From Diphasiastrum complanatum (taxonomy: Eukaryota > Streptophyta > Lycopodiopsida > Lycopodiales > Lycopodiaceae): 64,000 nt of DNA. The stretch is taken from the NCBI GenBank assembly GCA_029204225.1, contig CM055104.1, positions 20,801,761 through 20,865,760 of the forward strand. Reading direction: 5' to 3'. This document shows positions 29,249 through 41,122 of this stretch, one piece after another (the first letter of the stretch is position 1; each line of letters starts with the position of its first letter). The position numbers and the translations under genes were made by a program. The notes beneath the pieces were generated by a model that did not search any database, was not told where the DNA came from, and was given only the letters and a program-made list of their open reading frames with translations.

Positions 29249-32200
29249 CATTTTGGGTCCACATTTGCTATCTTTTTTGTGTTTGGCTATTTTAGCATAA
29301 CTTTGTGTGTGATGTCATGTGTTTAAGTTATAGTTGATTTAGCCCCTAAAGTAGCATGTGTGTTTTGCTTTCAAGCTAATTAGTTAGTGTTGGATCTTGA
29401 TATGTACTTTTTAGGAGAAATCAATAAAGTGGATACATGGTGCCTACTTTGGTGTCCCTAGGGTTTAGTTGACATAGCTTTGTGAGAGGTTTCGAGGCAT
29501 TGAAGTAAAATAAAAACATTTGGTTATTTTAAAGTTATGGTGATCTGCATGAAATGGGCAGATTCCCCCTCGTACCCTTAGCCTTCAGCTTTATTACACT
29601 CAATAAATAGACTGTGTGTTGCTGCGCAAACAGCAAGTACTTAATACCCTGCCATTGAGTGGGAATCTGGTTCAGCCCAAAAGTAGTGTTAGCACAAGGG
29701 CATATTAATTTGTGATTTGTTTCATAACTGGTTTGTTTTACCTTTTTGGAAAATACTTGAAATATTTCCTTCTATCAACAAAGTTTGAGCTGAAAATGAT
29801 ACGTCAAAATAAGTCTAGTTAGTTCAACTATTGAGAATGATAGGTCACAGTAGAGTTCAAATAATATGTTTTCTGTTTGAAGTATGATTGGCACTCTGGA
29901 AAGGATGCAAGAAAATAACTTGAATCAGATTGAGTTGATAGCTCATGTTATTGGATGATTCTCTATAACAGCATCACTAAAGAAAGTAAAGAAAGCAAAA
30001 AGCCTTGTCATCATTCACAGTGCTCACAAAGTCACTTGGCAGATAAAAAAAAGAACATCAAAAGGAACAAGTATTGAATCCAGAAGAATCAGTTTCTTTC
30101 ATTTCTTGTTATGCAATGATTGGTTGGTTGTTGTGCATACAATAGAATTAGATAAATATGGAAAAAGAGTCTTGAATCCTCTTTTTACCCAAATCAAACC
30201 TGTTTTGTCAGAAAAATACATCTAAAAATAACTGACTTGGCATTTTGATGGTCATAGTTCTGTATATTGCATCTTGCTGAAGTCTGGAATCTCTTCATAA
30301 ATAGCCTTTGTTCAATGTTGTACATCAATTTCCAACTCTTAAAAGCTGATGTCCAGTATGTTTGCTTGTGTTTTGACCGTAAGTCTGCAAGTATCTTTAA
30401 CTTACAGGGGGTACTTATGCAGAAACTAATCTTCATTTCTCACTTTTCTTTTTGTGTAGCAACTGGCTTACATGAAGGAGGGCACATGTTTCATGAGTTT
30501 TTTGCTATTGGGAAGGCAAAAAGTTATGAGTAAGAAACAATGGAAAAGCCATTTGAAGGTCAAAAAGAAACCGATACAAGAAACCGTACCCTTTCTCTGG
30601 TCCCAGTCCAAACACAGCTCCTCCTTTTCCCCATGCAACTTCCTTCTGAAAGACATGAATATATGTTCAAAAAACTCAACCTCCAGCATTTAAATGGCTC
30701 GCAATCATTCACAACCAGATCATTAATTAAAAGCTAGAGATCTTCTGTAGTACCAAAAACTTCTAGACCTGCATATGTGTGGCCACGGGAAGTTGACCAC
30801 AACTATTTCTTATAGAACTTATTGACTTGTAAAATATTAAAAGTGAGACTCAAACTGCTGCTGTAGGATCTGCTAGCATTGCAAACGTTATATCACATGA
30901 CCCCGCAACTTGTTCTGGTGATGATCCAAGCCTACAAAACATCAAAGCAACAGGCCACCAGAAAACTTGGAACTTGAGTATTCGACGTGTAACAAATAAG
31001 GTAATAGTATCCCTCAAAACTTCTTTGAAAATGTGTAGCTGACGTGAAACAAAAAAATTATGTTAGCTTCAAGTCTCACAAAGATGATTGCGACTCAAAA
31101 CATTAAGAATTCTCAAACTCCAAATTCTCAAAAAAGATTTCTAACATAGCATTCTAGCAGCACACTTACTTGGCTCCTTCACTAACAAGTACTTCACACT
31201 TGTTTGCTGTCCTATTCCACACCATCACGTCATGACTGCATAAGGTCCATTGGCAACTGTCAGCCCATTCAATGTGGAGCTTGCAACATACTTTTAATCA
31301 ACTACACTATAAAACTGGCTTCGGAATCACAGAGCTGAATAATTTTGAAGCAAATAATCAAGTTATGGCCAAATGTTTCTTAGTGAGCTGATTCTGATAG
31401 AGACACGGCAAATTAGGGCAAGGACCAGAATAAGTAATAAGTAACAGACTTGTATAAGTACAAAATCAGATTATCTTGGAAAATTCAGCTGCCCTGATGC
31501 CAACCAGATAAGTACATCGCTTGTGGAAGACGAAATAATACTAAGCGCCATTATAAAGACGAACCACAAAGCCTTCAAAAAGGAACTTGTAGCAGAAAAA
31601 AGGCAAACCATCACCTCATTTAAGTGCCTTTGCCTGTGGTCATTTGTCAAAGTATGTCATACTTAATATGCTAGACCTAAAGATAGGTCTCAAGGTGGAA
31701 GATAGTGGGCCTACGGTGGTGATCCTTCAAGGAAGTGGAGAAGGGCACTTATAACCCTTACTTCTCAGGATAAATCCTTGACACGTATTCAAGCATTGCA
31801 CTAAACATACTTTTCTACACATACGCAACTATATTTACAGTTTTAGGAATCATTTTGATATGGAAACCTACTGCACTTTCATTTCGTTTATGTTTTTTTT
31901 GCATTTCTCGAATGGTATTGTTAGCAGTAAAGCTGCAAAACCACTAAACCTTTTCGTTTCTTACACAAGCAAGTTAAACGGAAACTAGAATTTTGAAACG
32001 TATTACATGGTTTTGTGAAATAAGACAATGACAATAAGGTAACGCTCAACTTTTTGTCATTACTAAAGAATCATAACAAGGGCTACCTACTCCCAAGGTT
32101 ACGAATGGGACTTAGTGTACATGACAGAGACGAGATCTATGAGTGGCAAAGGTCCTAGTGGGCTTGCAGGCTTATGTAGAGAGTCACTAAATCCAGCTAT

Positions 32201-32445
32201 AGAGTTTGTCAGCCACAACATACATGAACAATATATATGGGTTTGCATTTCAGGGAGTGACATTGGTCTAGATAGATATCTCTTCATTGAGGCTTGCTAC
32301 TTCTCTCTAGAGTCTTCTTCATCTGTTGAGAGCAGCTTAATGCCAGGACTGCTCCTAGACAGATCAACTTCAATGATGTTGCTGACCAATTACTTATACA
32401 GGTCATTGATTGCAATGACATCAGAGTTACCAGGACTTCAACTGA
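29249..32445. other. 3.2 kb without recognisable genes or known repeats
   Basis: A/T-rich, few long frames. A possible acceptor (TTTTTGTGTAG, about 30,459) precedes a short open stretch (TGLHEGGHMFHEFF), not enough to call an exon. Frames at 32,115-32,477 match nothing I know. Confidence 0.5.
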
Positions 32446-32782
32446 TGTTAAAGACTTTGAAAACACAACAGGGCTAGCTTACTCTTATCCACCCAGCCAT
32501 CCTACAATCTTATAAAGAGTGCCCCACCTAGCCCAATCTGAGCTCATAGCATGATTGTGCCACATGCATTGACACCATTGCCAGTTCACAAGACGCCTTA
32601 CAGCTGCTTTGCATGTCAATACCTAACTCATCAGGACATTATCCTCTGTTTGGCCTTAATGCTGAGCTAAGAACCCCTATTGGGCCCATTGCCTACGCAT
32701 GCCATTTACACTCGCCATGTATTGTGCTTTCCAGCCTTTGTGAGTTCAATTAGGGTTTGGGTTTGGTTACAGGCTCGTAACA
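32446..32782 (-). repeat. Diverged LTR, relative of family A
   Basis: About 337 bp. The + strand begins TGTTAAAGACTTTGAAAACA, alignable with TGTAATAGATCCTAACACCA of family A, and ends GGCTCGTAACA. It is followed by TTCCTCCCCCTTAAG, the PPT. It has diverged from family A by many changes. Confidence 0.75.
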
Positions 32783-33785
32783 CTTCCTCCCCCTTAAGAA
32801 CGGTCCTGGTCCTCTAAGACAAAATCTGAAGATAGTTTGCGAAGAACGCTATTTTTTTCCCGAGTGGCATTCTCAATAGGTTGATCCCTCCACTTAACTA
32901 AATATTCTTGATGTAGGGTGTGACATGGCTAAGTCTCTCTTCGATCAAGAATGTTTTCTAGTTCATGAGGAACTTGTTGAGTTTGCAAGGGGCCCCTTCG
33001 TAATTGACTAACATGAAAGACCAGATGGGCATTATTGTTTGAGAGTTCTAGTTCATAGGTAACTTTCCCTATTCTCCTGATAATGTTTAATGGGACCACT
33101 ATACCAAGGAAATAACTTGTGCACGCTCCTTTTGGACTCTTCATCTTCAATAAAAATATGTCATGTACAGATGAACTGTCTCCAAACTAGTTCAGAAGTT
33201 TGTAAATCTCTATTCTGGACTGCCTTCCAAATTATGAAAAAATAAGCATCATGCTTACATTTCTCCCTGAAGAACTCAAGTAACTCATTATGAATCTGAG
33301 TAAAATCCAATTCGTTTATCATTGGCATAAAGTTCCTTTTCATAGGCATTATACATAATCTGGGCTGGTTCAAGCGTTTTTCTTTTGCACGAAACAAGTT
33401 GTCAATTCAAATTCAGCATTACTCCAGCTACAAAGTCACTAACATTTATTTCGACCACAAATGGCTGATTTGGGTCAATGAATTTCAAAAAAGGTGTTGT
33501 CGCTAAAACTATTTTGAGTGTCAAAACTCTGAGCATAATCCTTGACAAATTGTCTATAATATCCTAACAAATCAAGAAAAAACAAAAGATCTTATACATT
33601 GTTTGGTCTAGGCCAGTTAAAGGCCTTAACCTTATTGGGGTCAATTTTAATCCCATCTTTGGAGATAATATGGCCCAGGTAAGCTATTTCCTTAGTGAAA
33701 AACTCATGCTTAGGCTTTTTGGCATACAGCTTATGTTTTGAGTACATGAAACACATTTCTGAGGTGAGTGATGTTGTGTTACTGG
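32783..33785 (-). pseudogene. Decayed gypsy pol, relative of family A
   Basis: After the PPT the minus strand shows VTYELELSNNN...[10 protein letters not shown] (end of integrase), then INELDFTQIHNELLEFFREK (after RNase H), a scrap of RNase H (MVEINVS), and LYAKKPKHEFFTKEIAYLGH with IISKDGIKIDPNKVKAF (RT). Each piece aligns with the Gag-Pol at 11,018-15,811, but the segments between are deleted and frames are broken. It ends near 33,785 against copia gag. Confidence 0.8.
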
Positions 33786-33789
33786 AATC

Positions 33790-34560
33790 TAGTAAGCTAG
33801 ATGGTACAAACTGCAGCATCTAGAAGTTCAAGATGCAAAACATTCTCCAGGATCGAGAATATTGGGACATTGTCACAGGTGTTGAGATACCTCCAACTAC
33901 AAATAGGGAGTTGCAAGAGTATCTGAAGCGAAGGAGAAAACTCGTCATATTATTAACTTGTATGTTAAAGACATGGTTATTCCTCACATCAAGGATGCTA
34001 CTGGACCCAAGGAGGCTTGGGATATTCTAAAGAATTTATACGAGATTGTAAATCAATCTCGAATTTTGTTCTTAACTAATAAGCTGCATACATGAAAGAT
34101 GGGTACAAGTGAATCGGTAATGGATTACTTTACTCAAGGGAAAGATCTGAGAGGGCAACTTATTATAGTTAGAGAAAGTATTTCATATTCAATTCTGGTA
34201 TCTATCATGCTTAATAATTTACCTTTGGCCTATCAAAACTTTGTTATGATGTTGTCTTTATGGGAGACAACATACTGCTACAGGAGGAAATGAGACGACA
34301 AAATCTTGTTAAGAAGGATGATTTCAAGGAGCAGGCATTCTTAGCAAAGAAGCAAGAGAAAAGTTCCAAGAAATTTAGCAAAGAGAAAAAGAACAAAGGG
34401 AAGAAGAAGCAACAGAATCAATCAACCGGACGATGGAAAATGCAATTCGAAAAGGAAATTGCTTTATTTGCATAAAGATAGGGCATTGTGCAAAGGAGTG
34501 CTAGAAATACAAGCTCAACGAGAAGCAGGATGGAGATTTTGCTGAAGAAGGACTTAATAC
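33790..34560 (+). pseudogene. Copia gag with zinc knuckle
   Basis: SKLDGTN, KFKMQNILQDREYWDIVTGV (retrotran_gag of copia type), then in another frame IVNLYVKDMVIPHIKDATGP and EAWDILKNLY, and ESVMDYFTQGKDLRGQL. A Lys-rich segment precedes the knuckle CFICIKIGHCAKEC (about 34,458-34,500). Several stops and frame changes make it inactive. It abuts the decayed gypsy pol on the left without an LTR. Confidence 0.8.
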
Positions 34561-35841
34561 AAAGATAAGTGCTTTGGATCTTGATGATAATGAGTTGTTT
34601 TCGACATCAATATCTTCAGGTGACTTCTCAATGGAAGAGGAGTGTTGGTTTATTGATTCAGGTGCATCGAAACATATGACACCTAGACGAGATTGGTTAT
34701 CAAGTTTTCAAGAACTAGATAAGATCAATGTGAATTCGGGAGACAACTACACAAATGATATAAAGGGAGTTGAAAAAGTACAGGTTCAACCACCTTCAGG
34801 AAAGATTGGAGAGGTAAAGGATGTGGTTTATGTACCAGGAATCAAGAAGAACTTACTCTCAGTTTCAACATATGATTCTTCAATTTGAAGAAGAGCGGTG
34901 TCTCATCAAAAGGAAGGACAATGAAGTAGTAGCTGAGCGCATTCTTGCAGGAAGGTTATACAAACTTCAAGCTCAAGTGGTGGGTCATGATGTAAGTATT
35001 GCGGATATTCGTTCAGTGAGTAAGTTATGGCACGAAACATTTGGACATCTAAATTTCAATAGTCTACACACCTTGAGGAAATAAAATATGGTTATTGGTT
35101 TACATCAAGTTGTTTTTTATCACAAGTTTTGTGAGGGTTGTGTCTTAGGGAAATATCATATATGGATTTGCGTAGTCCTATGAAAACTCAGTCTTATGAA
35201 GGAGCAAGTTACTTTATGGTGTTGTTGATGATTATTCTACGACGATGTGGGTATATCTTCTCAAGAATAAGGGTGAGGCATTCAAGTATTTCACATGGTT
35301 TAAGACACGGGTAGAGAAAGAAACAAATAGACAGATTAAGATACTTCATTCGAATAAAGGGGGAGAGTATATTTCCATAGAGTTTCAAGTGTTTTGCAAG
35401 GATCATGGTTTAAAGAGACAATTTGCAAGTACAGAAACGCCTCAACAAAATGGATTTGTAGAAAGGAAGAATCGGTCTATTGTGAAAATTGCACGGAGCA
35501 TGCTTAAAAGTAAGAAACTTCCGAGTATTTTTTGCGCTGAAGCAGTTCAAACAGTGGTTTATCTTTTGAATAGAAGTCCTACAAAAGTTATAGAGAATCG
35601 AACTCCAGAGGAAGCTTACACAGGTCGGAAACCTGTCATAAGTCATTTGAGCGTTTCTGGAAGTATTGCATATGCTCACATACCTAGATATTCAAGGAGC
35701 AAATTGGATTCAAAGGCTACTAAGTGTATATTTCTTGGATATGATAGTCAAGAGAAAGGATATAAATTGGTTGACTTGGAGGGCAAGAAAATTATCATAA
35801 GCAAGGATGTAATCTTTGAAGAGGATGGATCAAAGATATAG
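34561..35841 (+). pseudogene. Copia protease and integrase
   Basis: Protease signature CWFIDSGASKHMTP (about 34,644-34,690). The GAG-pre-integrase zinc region follows: LWHETFGHLNFNSLHTL and CEGCVLGKYH (35,025-35,160). The integrase core is open at 35,245-35,841: VYLLKNKGEAFKYFTWF, LHSNKGGEYISIE, TPQQNGFVERKNRSIVKIAR, KCIFLGYDSQEKGYKL. The second catalytic Asp of the usual SDxGGEY is Asn here, and the first lies in a broken frame near 35,215-35,235, so the enzyme is inactive. Domain order protease-integrase-RT identifies copia. Confidence 0.85.
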
Positions 35842-36124
35842 AAATATCTTATGATAGGAAGCAAGATGGAGGAATTTCTATCTTGTGTGACGAGTCATTG
35901 AGTCATTACAGGAGCCTGAGTTGACACATGTACTACCTACACCAATTCAAGTACCTAGAGTGATCATGGTTGAGAAAGGAAAAAGGAAGGAGAGATCAAC
36001 TACATGGGATACTTATTCACCTGAAACAGGAGGAGTCTAGTACACGAGGAACAAGGAGATTTACTAGGCTTGAAAAGCATCACGAGGATCGGGATCAACA
36101 GGAGGATCATCATGAGGGGCTACA

Positions 36125-36498
36125 GTGTTGGAAACTAAGGATCCATCTACTTCAAGGAAAGCTGAAAAAGAGGATATTTGGTGGAAAGCTATGGATGAGG
36201 AGTATAACTCACATAAAGAGCCAGATTTGGAGGCTTGTTCAGTTACCTATACGTTAAAAAGGCTATTGGATGCAAGTGCATCTATAGAACTAAATATAAA
36301 TCGGATGGTTCTATAGACAAACATAAGGTAAGGTTGCTTGCAAAAGAGTATGCTCAGCAAGAAGGGATTGACTATGAAGAAACTTTTGCACCAATTGCTA
36401 AGTTAACTACTATGAGGACAGTTTTGTCGTTGGCAACTCAGTTTGGATGGGATATTCAACAAATGGATGTAAAGAGTGCATTCATGAATGGTAGTACG
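36125..36498 (+). pseudogene. Copia reverse transcriptase, 5' part only
   Basis: DIWWKAMDEEYNSHKE, then in the next frame GCKCIYRTKYKSDGSIDKHK and VRLLAKEYAQQEGIDYEETF, APIAKLTTMRTVLSLATQFG, DIQQMDVKSAFMNG. The text breaks off at AFMNG and continues as LINE sequence. It is the continuation of the gag-integrase copy to the left; 35,842-36,124 is degenerate linker. Confidence 0.8.
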
Positions 36499-39040
36499 CG
36501 ACGCGCTTTGTAAATATCTCGACCTCCAAGTCAAACAAGCTCGACCACATCTTGTACATAGCCTCAAGCACCTATATAGTCGTACTTGTTATCGGAAAAA
36601 ACAAACTTATGAGAATAAAAATGGAAAACGCCTTATTGACCTTCTTTTTAGTGCATTTTCTAGGTCCTTTTGGAGAGAATTCCTCCCTTGCGCCTCACCT
36701 TCCCAATTGAGTGATTTGTGTTGTTGGACTGAGTATGCCACTACTCTCTACACTATCACTATTAATACTCATGTCGTCATCTCCCCTCACCCTTCCACTT
36801 TCTCTTTTTTCATTGCTGATATGGTTATTACGGCCATTGATAAATTGCGCAGTCATTGTGCAAGGGATATCGACAACTTAGAGGCTGAAATCCTGATTCA
36901 CTTCTCTGATATTTTAGCCACCTTGCTTAACCAAGCGATTATATCTTGTTTCCCTCTGACTTGGTGCACTACTGTCATCCATCCTATTTACAAGAGTGGT
37001 GACCCTATGAATCCTGGAAACTACCGCATCATTATGATAGGCCATATTGTGGCGACACTCTATGGTACTATCCTCCAGATAGCAGTGAGCAACCAGGCAG
37101 AGATTCGTGGACCACATGCACAGGTCGGGCAGGATTTAGAGCTCAGCATTCTACCAGTGACCATGTTTTTACACTCAAAGCTATTATTGAGGAGGCTAAG
37201 TCCAGGCATGAGAGGGTGTATTGTTGCTTTGTTGATTTCCAAAAGGCATTTGATTTTGTTCCCAGACACCTACTTATACAGAGATTGTGTGAGTTTCGTT
37301 TATCTGTTGATACAATTTTGGCAGTTCTACCTTATTATATGTGTATGATGTGGCAATATTTTCATCACAACAAAGGGTTTACAGAGACATATGGATAGAC
37401 TACACTCATGCTATACATACCAGGAAGCCTCAAATCATGATCTTTAACACTTCCAGGGCATATATGCAGCGACAAAGTTTTACTATTGATGGCCAGGCTG
37501 TGGAGATTGTATCGTCTTACACATACTTGGGTACACTTTTCATGTATCCTATATTCAATATGAGATAGCAGGCTGCGATAGCTAGGGTGAGGTAGGGGCA
37601 TGTAACGTTGGTTAGCTTTGAGCATTTCTGTTTCCGAGAGTATATTCGAGATGCCCTGTACGAGCAGGTTGTTTGACATTATGGCCTCACCTACCGTTAT
37701 GTATGCTACAGGGGTTTGGTGTATAGGGATTCCTGAGTCAGATTGGAGCAGTATTTCTCGTTTGCGGACTACCATGCTTTCATGCATGATTCGGGCTAAG
37801 CCTTTAGTTTCACATCAAATTATCCAAGCCGAGTTTGCAGCCATACCTCTCCAAGTTGAAGCCATTTTCAGGACGATTGTATTTATTTAGAGATTGTTGA
37901 GTCTTCCCCGATCACACTATCCTCATCTAGCTCTCCTATCATCTCAGATGTTACATGACCAGGGCCATTAGTTTTCATGATACTCACAGGCTTTTCTCGT
38001 TTATTCTGCACATATGGCATGATTATCTCAGAGTTACCTAAGGGATCTCCCCAATACATTCGAGTTTTTATTTATCGCACCTATCAACATGGCAGGGTCC
38101 TCTTGGGACTAAGCTAGATTTCTATTGTTCCCATTTCCTCGAGTTGGATATAATTGGTGTATCAATATTACCGCAGTATCTAGATAGTGGTCTCTCACGG
38201 TTTACGATGCACACTGGGACAATTACAAGTGTCATCACACCAACTGTATGTGGAGACAGGACGTTCTCAGAGCATTCCCAAGATTTGTCAGTTATGCACA
38301 TTAGATGAGGTGGAGTTTGGAGAGCATTTTATTCTCAAGTGTCCTCTATATTACAAGATCAAAGGGCATTATTATTGCCTTTTCCGTGATACCCCAGTCA
38401 CACTACACTCTATTATTTCCTATATGGACCCACGTTGTGTTGCTTTCATGATATGTGATTTGTTTCTTCTACGCGACATAGATGCCAACAGGTCCAGTCT
38501 GGAGATATAGGCTCCCAGCCCTAGATTACCTCTTTTTCTAGAGGAGAGATCCTAGAGCATATACTGAGAGTGAGACACTATCTAATGCTAAGTCTAATAT
38601 CCCATCCCATGAATGACATCGTGATTAGAGGCAGCATTTACCGCTGCGCACGAGAGCTATTCAGAGACTTCAGAGACGATGACCCCCTCCATCTTCATCT
38701 TCAGCATCATCTACACTATTAATAGGATCTATCTTGTCCTATTTCAATAGAGCTCCAACTCTATCAAGACCTGTTATTTGACTTTATACATGTACAGCTC
38801 AAGACACTAACTCGTATATCATTGTATCACGATATATGCAGAGAGCTCTTTCAGTTTCATTTAGAGTTCATTGAGTCTTTTAGAACTCATTTAGATATTT
38901 TTCAGAGACTAGTTTTTCATTTTGAGTCTTTACTTTTGGAGACATGTTTTCTATGCTCCTACATAGACTATCATACTTGAAATGTACTGTTTGGTCTTAT
39001 ATGCTTTTTAGCATTCAAGGACAATAAAAGTTCTCTCTCA
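36499..39040 (+). pseudogene. LINE B: reverse transcriptase and C-terminal finger, broken
   Basis: DMVITAIDKLRSHCARDIDN, WCTTVIHPIYKSGDPMNPGN and YRIIMIGHIVATLYGTILQ are RT motifs of the same family as LINE A. CFVDFQKAFDFVPRHLLIQR follows. The segment with GVKQG and YVDD is deleted; the text resumes at RKPQIMIFNTSRAYMQRQSF. Further on are IRAKPLVSHQIIQAEFAAIP and the zinc finger ICQLCTLDEVEFGEHFILKC (38,288-38,345). The 3' end has ATGCT-TTTT-AGCAT at 39,001-39,014, then ACAATAAAAG and TTCTCTCTCATC. Many stops; inactive. Confidence 0.8.
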
Positions 39041-40248
39041 TCAAAGTCAGCGCCCACGGGAGATGACACAGACGACATCATGTGATATTAGCTTGATGCC
39101 ATCTTTCGGCTTATCACATATGTTTAGAGAGTCAGATTATTCCCATTGGAGGAGCAAAGCTATACACAGGCAGCATTTATCTCATCTCAGCATCTTCATA
39201 GTCAGGGCTTCCAACTATCATGATTTTCTCATTCTCATTTACTTGACACGCTTGGCATTTCTATCATGGACCTTCCATTGGGTACCCACGACTACATCAG
39301 ATAGTTCCTATACAAAGCATATTTGAGTCGAGCGTGACAGGGCCACCTTGGGGTCAAACCCAACTACTATCGGACTCACTTTTTGGAGTTGGATACAGCA
39401 GGATTCCCAGTTCTAGATTCAAGATTATCGCATGGGTGGCAGGGCCACCTTGGGGTCAAACCCAACTACTATCGGACTCACTTTTTGGAGTTGGATACAG
39501 CAGGATTCTCAGTTTAGCTTGAGATTGAGAATGGGTGGTTTCAGAGTACCCCACGGGAGGAGCATTTCTTATTCAGATGTCTAGCATACTATGAGATCAA
39601 AGGGAGATATCACTGTCTTTTTCGAGATGCATCAGTTACTCTACGGTCATTTATAGCATATGAGGATCCACGTTGTGTAGCACTTATGATCAAAGAGATG
39701 TTACTTCTGCGACAGGATCTATGTCAGCCAGCTCAATCTAGTCACCCTGACACACAACTCCAAATCACATCCTTCTTTTCTCGCAAGAGGTCACGGCATG
39801 ATCTAGACTCAGAGGATAGTGAGATTGATGATGACTCCCAACACAAAGACGTGAGACAGCGTATTACCCAGATTCCTGTTGCTTGTAGGATCACTACATG
39901 AGGAGACACTTCACAGACGACCTCCTAGACGACGTCATCAACACACATTACCTCCAGCTGCAATCTCCATTACATCTTTCTTCAGTGGCAGCAAGATTTG
40001 ATTTGATGATTTTATGATGAGCATATACACGTGTACCATCACCACCATCATAGTTACATTTTGTCATTAGCAATTATTAGCAGTTATCAGACATTGGTAG
40101 ATATTAGATGGTGGCTGTTTTTAATAGTTACACTTCATATATGTTTTCTTTATTGTTATCGGAGACATTTTACACGCTCCTATTTTGCACCACACACTTG
40201 ATATGTACTTTTTGTCTTATATGCCTTTTGGCATGGAAAAGACGTTAA

Positions 40249-40252
<4 letters not shown>
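39041..40252 (+). pseudogene. LINE C: C-terminal part with PCNA-box-like motifs and tandem duplication
   Basis: A second LINE tail follows the first. From 39,541 the text reads EEHFLFRCLAYYEIKGRYHC, FRDASVTLRSFIAYEDPRCV and ALMIKEMLLLRQDL. In the same frame comes QLQITSFFSRKRSRHDLDSE (39,755 onward), an acidic stretch, and a stop at 39,901. Another frame near the end gives AAISITSFFSGSKI and stop. A 102-bp unit is tandemly doubled at 39,338-39,540. The 3' end has ATGCC-TTTT-GGCAT at 40,221-40,234, then GGAAAAGACGTTAATAAG and a long CT tail. RT is missing (5' truncation, usual for LINEs). Confidence 0.75.
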
Positions 40253-40336
<84 letters not shown>

Positions 40337-40349
40337 TTTCTCTCTCTCG
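40253..40349. repeat. (CT)n tail of LINE C
   Basis: About 80 bases of CT directly after the LINE 3' end, then imperfect CT. Open frames here are low complexity. Confidence 0.85.
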
Positions 40350-41122
40350 AAGATGGACATATTTTGTATTATATTTCACTTACATCTTACCATTTAAATC
40401 TATATATACTTTTTACTATCTATGTCCTTTAACATGTATAGTTGGATTTGAGCCTAGCCTATATCCTAAGATAGCCTTTAACTTGAAATAGGTCTTATGT
40501 CCCTATTTAGTTAAGGCATTGCCTCATGTAAGAGTGATTGGGTGTGATGCCTATTTTGGGTACTATACTTATGCAAGAAGAGAGATTATCCTGGAAGGAC
40601 AATCCGCATTTTGTTGCAAACTAGGGTTTGGCAGACTATATCTATAGCCTCACCACCATCGACCCCACCCTTCCCCCCGTGTCGACATGTGTGACGATCA
40701 ATCATTCTCTCTATGCTCTTGATACCATAGTGTCTTCTATAGGAGGCGTCTAACTATTTGTTAAGACTGTTGGCTGGGTGGTTGTTGCCACAACCCAATC
40801 TCTTGTGTATCTTGCTATTTCTAATAAAGATTAGATCAAGAGGACTTCCTCTCCCACATCCTAAATCTCCTATCTACTAGTGGTATGGCAACTTTTTGAA
40901 AATGTCCGTATTCACCTTCAAGATTGAATCACGAGGATTTCCTTTCTCTCCTAGATCTAGATTCTCCTCATTACCAATGCCATGGCAATCCTATATCCCT
41001 ATTATCCTCATTACCTATGGCATGGCAACCTTATGCTCTTGTGTCACTTACTTGCCTATAAAGAACTTGCATCTTGATTTTGTATGCTATTCTTCTATAT
41101 GCATGTACTGAGTATGTTGTGA
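40350..41122. other. Unassigned; possible LTR remnant
   Basis: On the minus strand GACACTATGGTATCAAGAGC (around 40,717-40,735) resembles an LTR end plus a PBS. No partner LTR or gag is seen. An ATGGCATGGCAA-type word recurs at 40,880-41,030. Confidence 0.3.

Noticed and set aside
30450-30740. Host exon after a TTTTTGTGTAG acceptor
   Set aside because: Only about 23 codons before a stop, no domain and no partner exons recognised.
39338-39540. CRISPR-like or satellite array
   Set aside because: Only two units with no spacer pattern; it is a simple tandem duplication in a LINE.
40185-40397. Ser/Leu repeat frame at 40.2 kb
   Set aside because: It is the (CT)n tail of LINE C.
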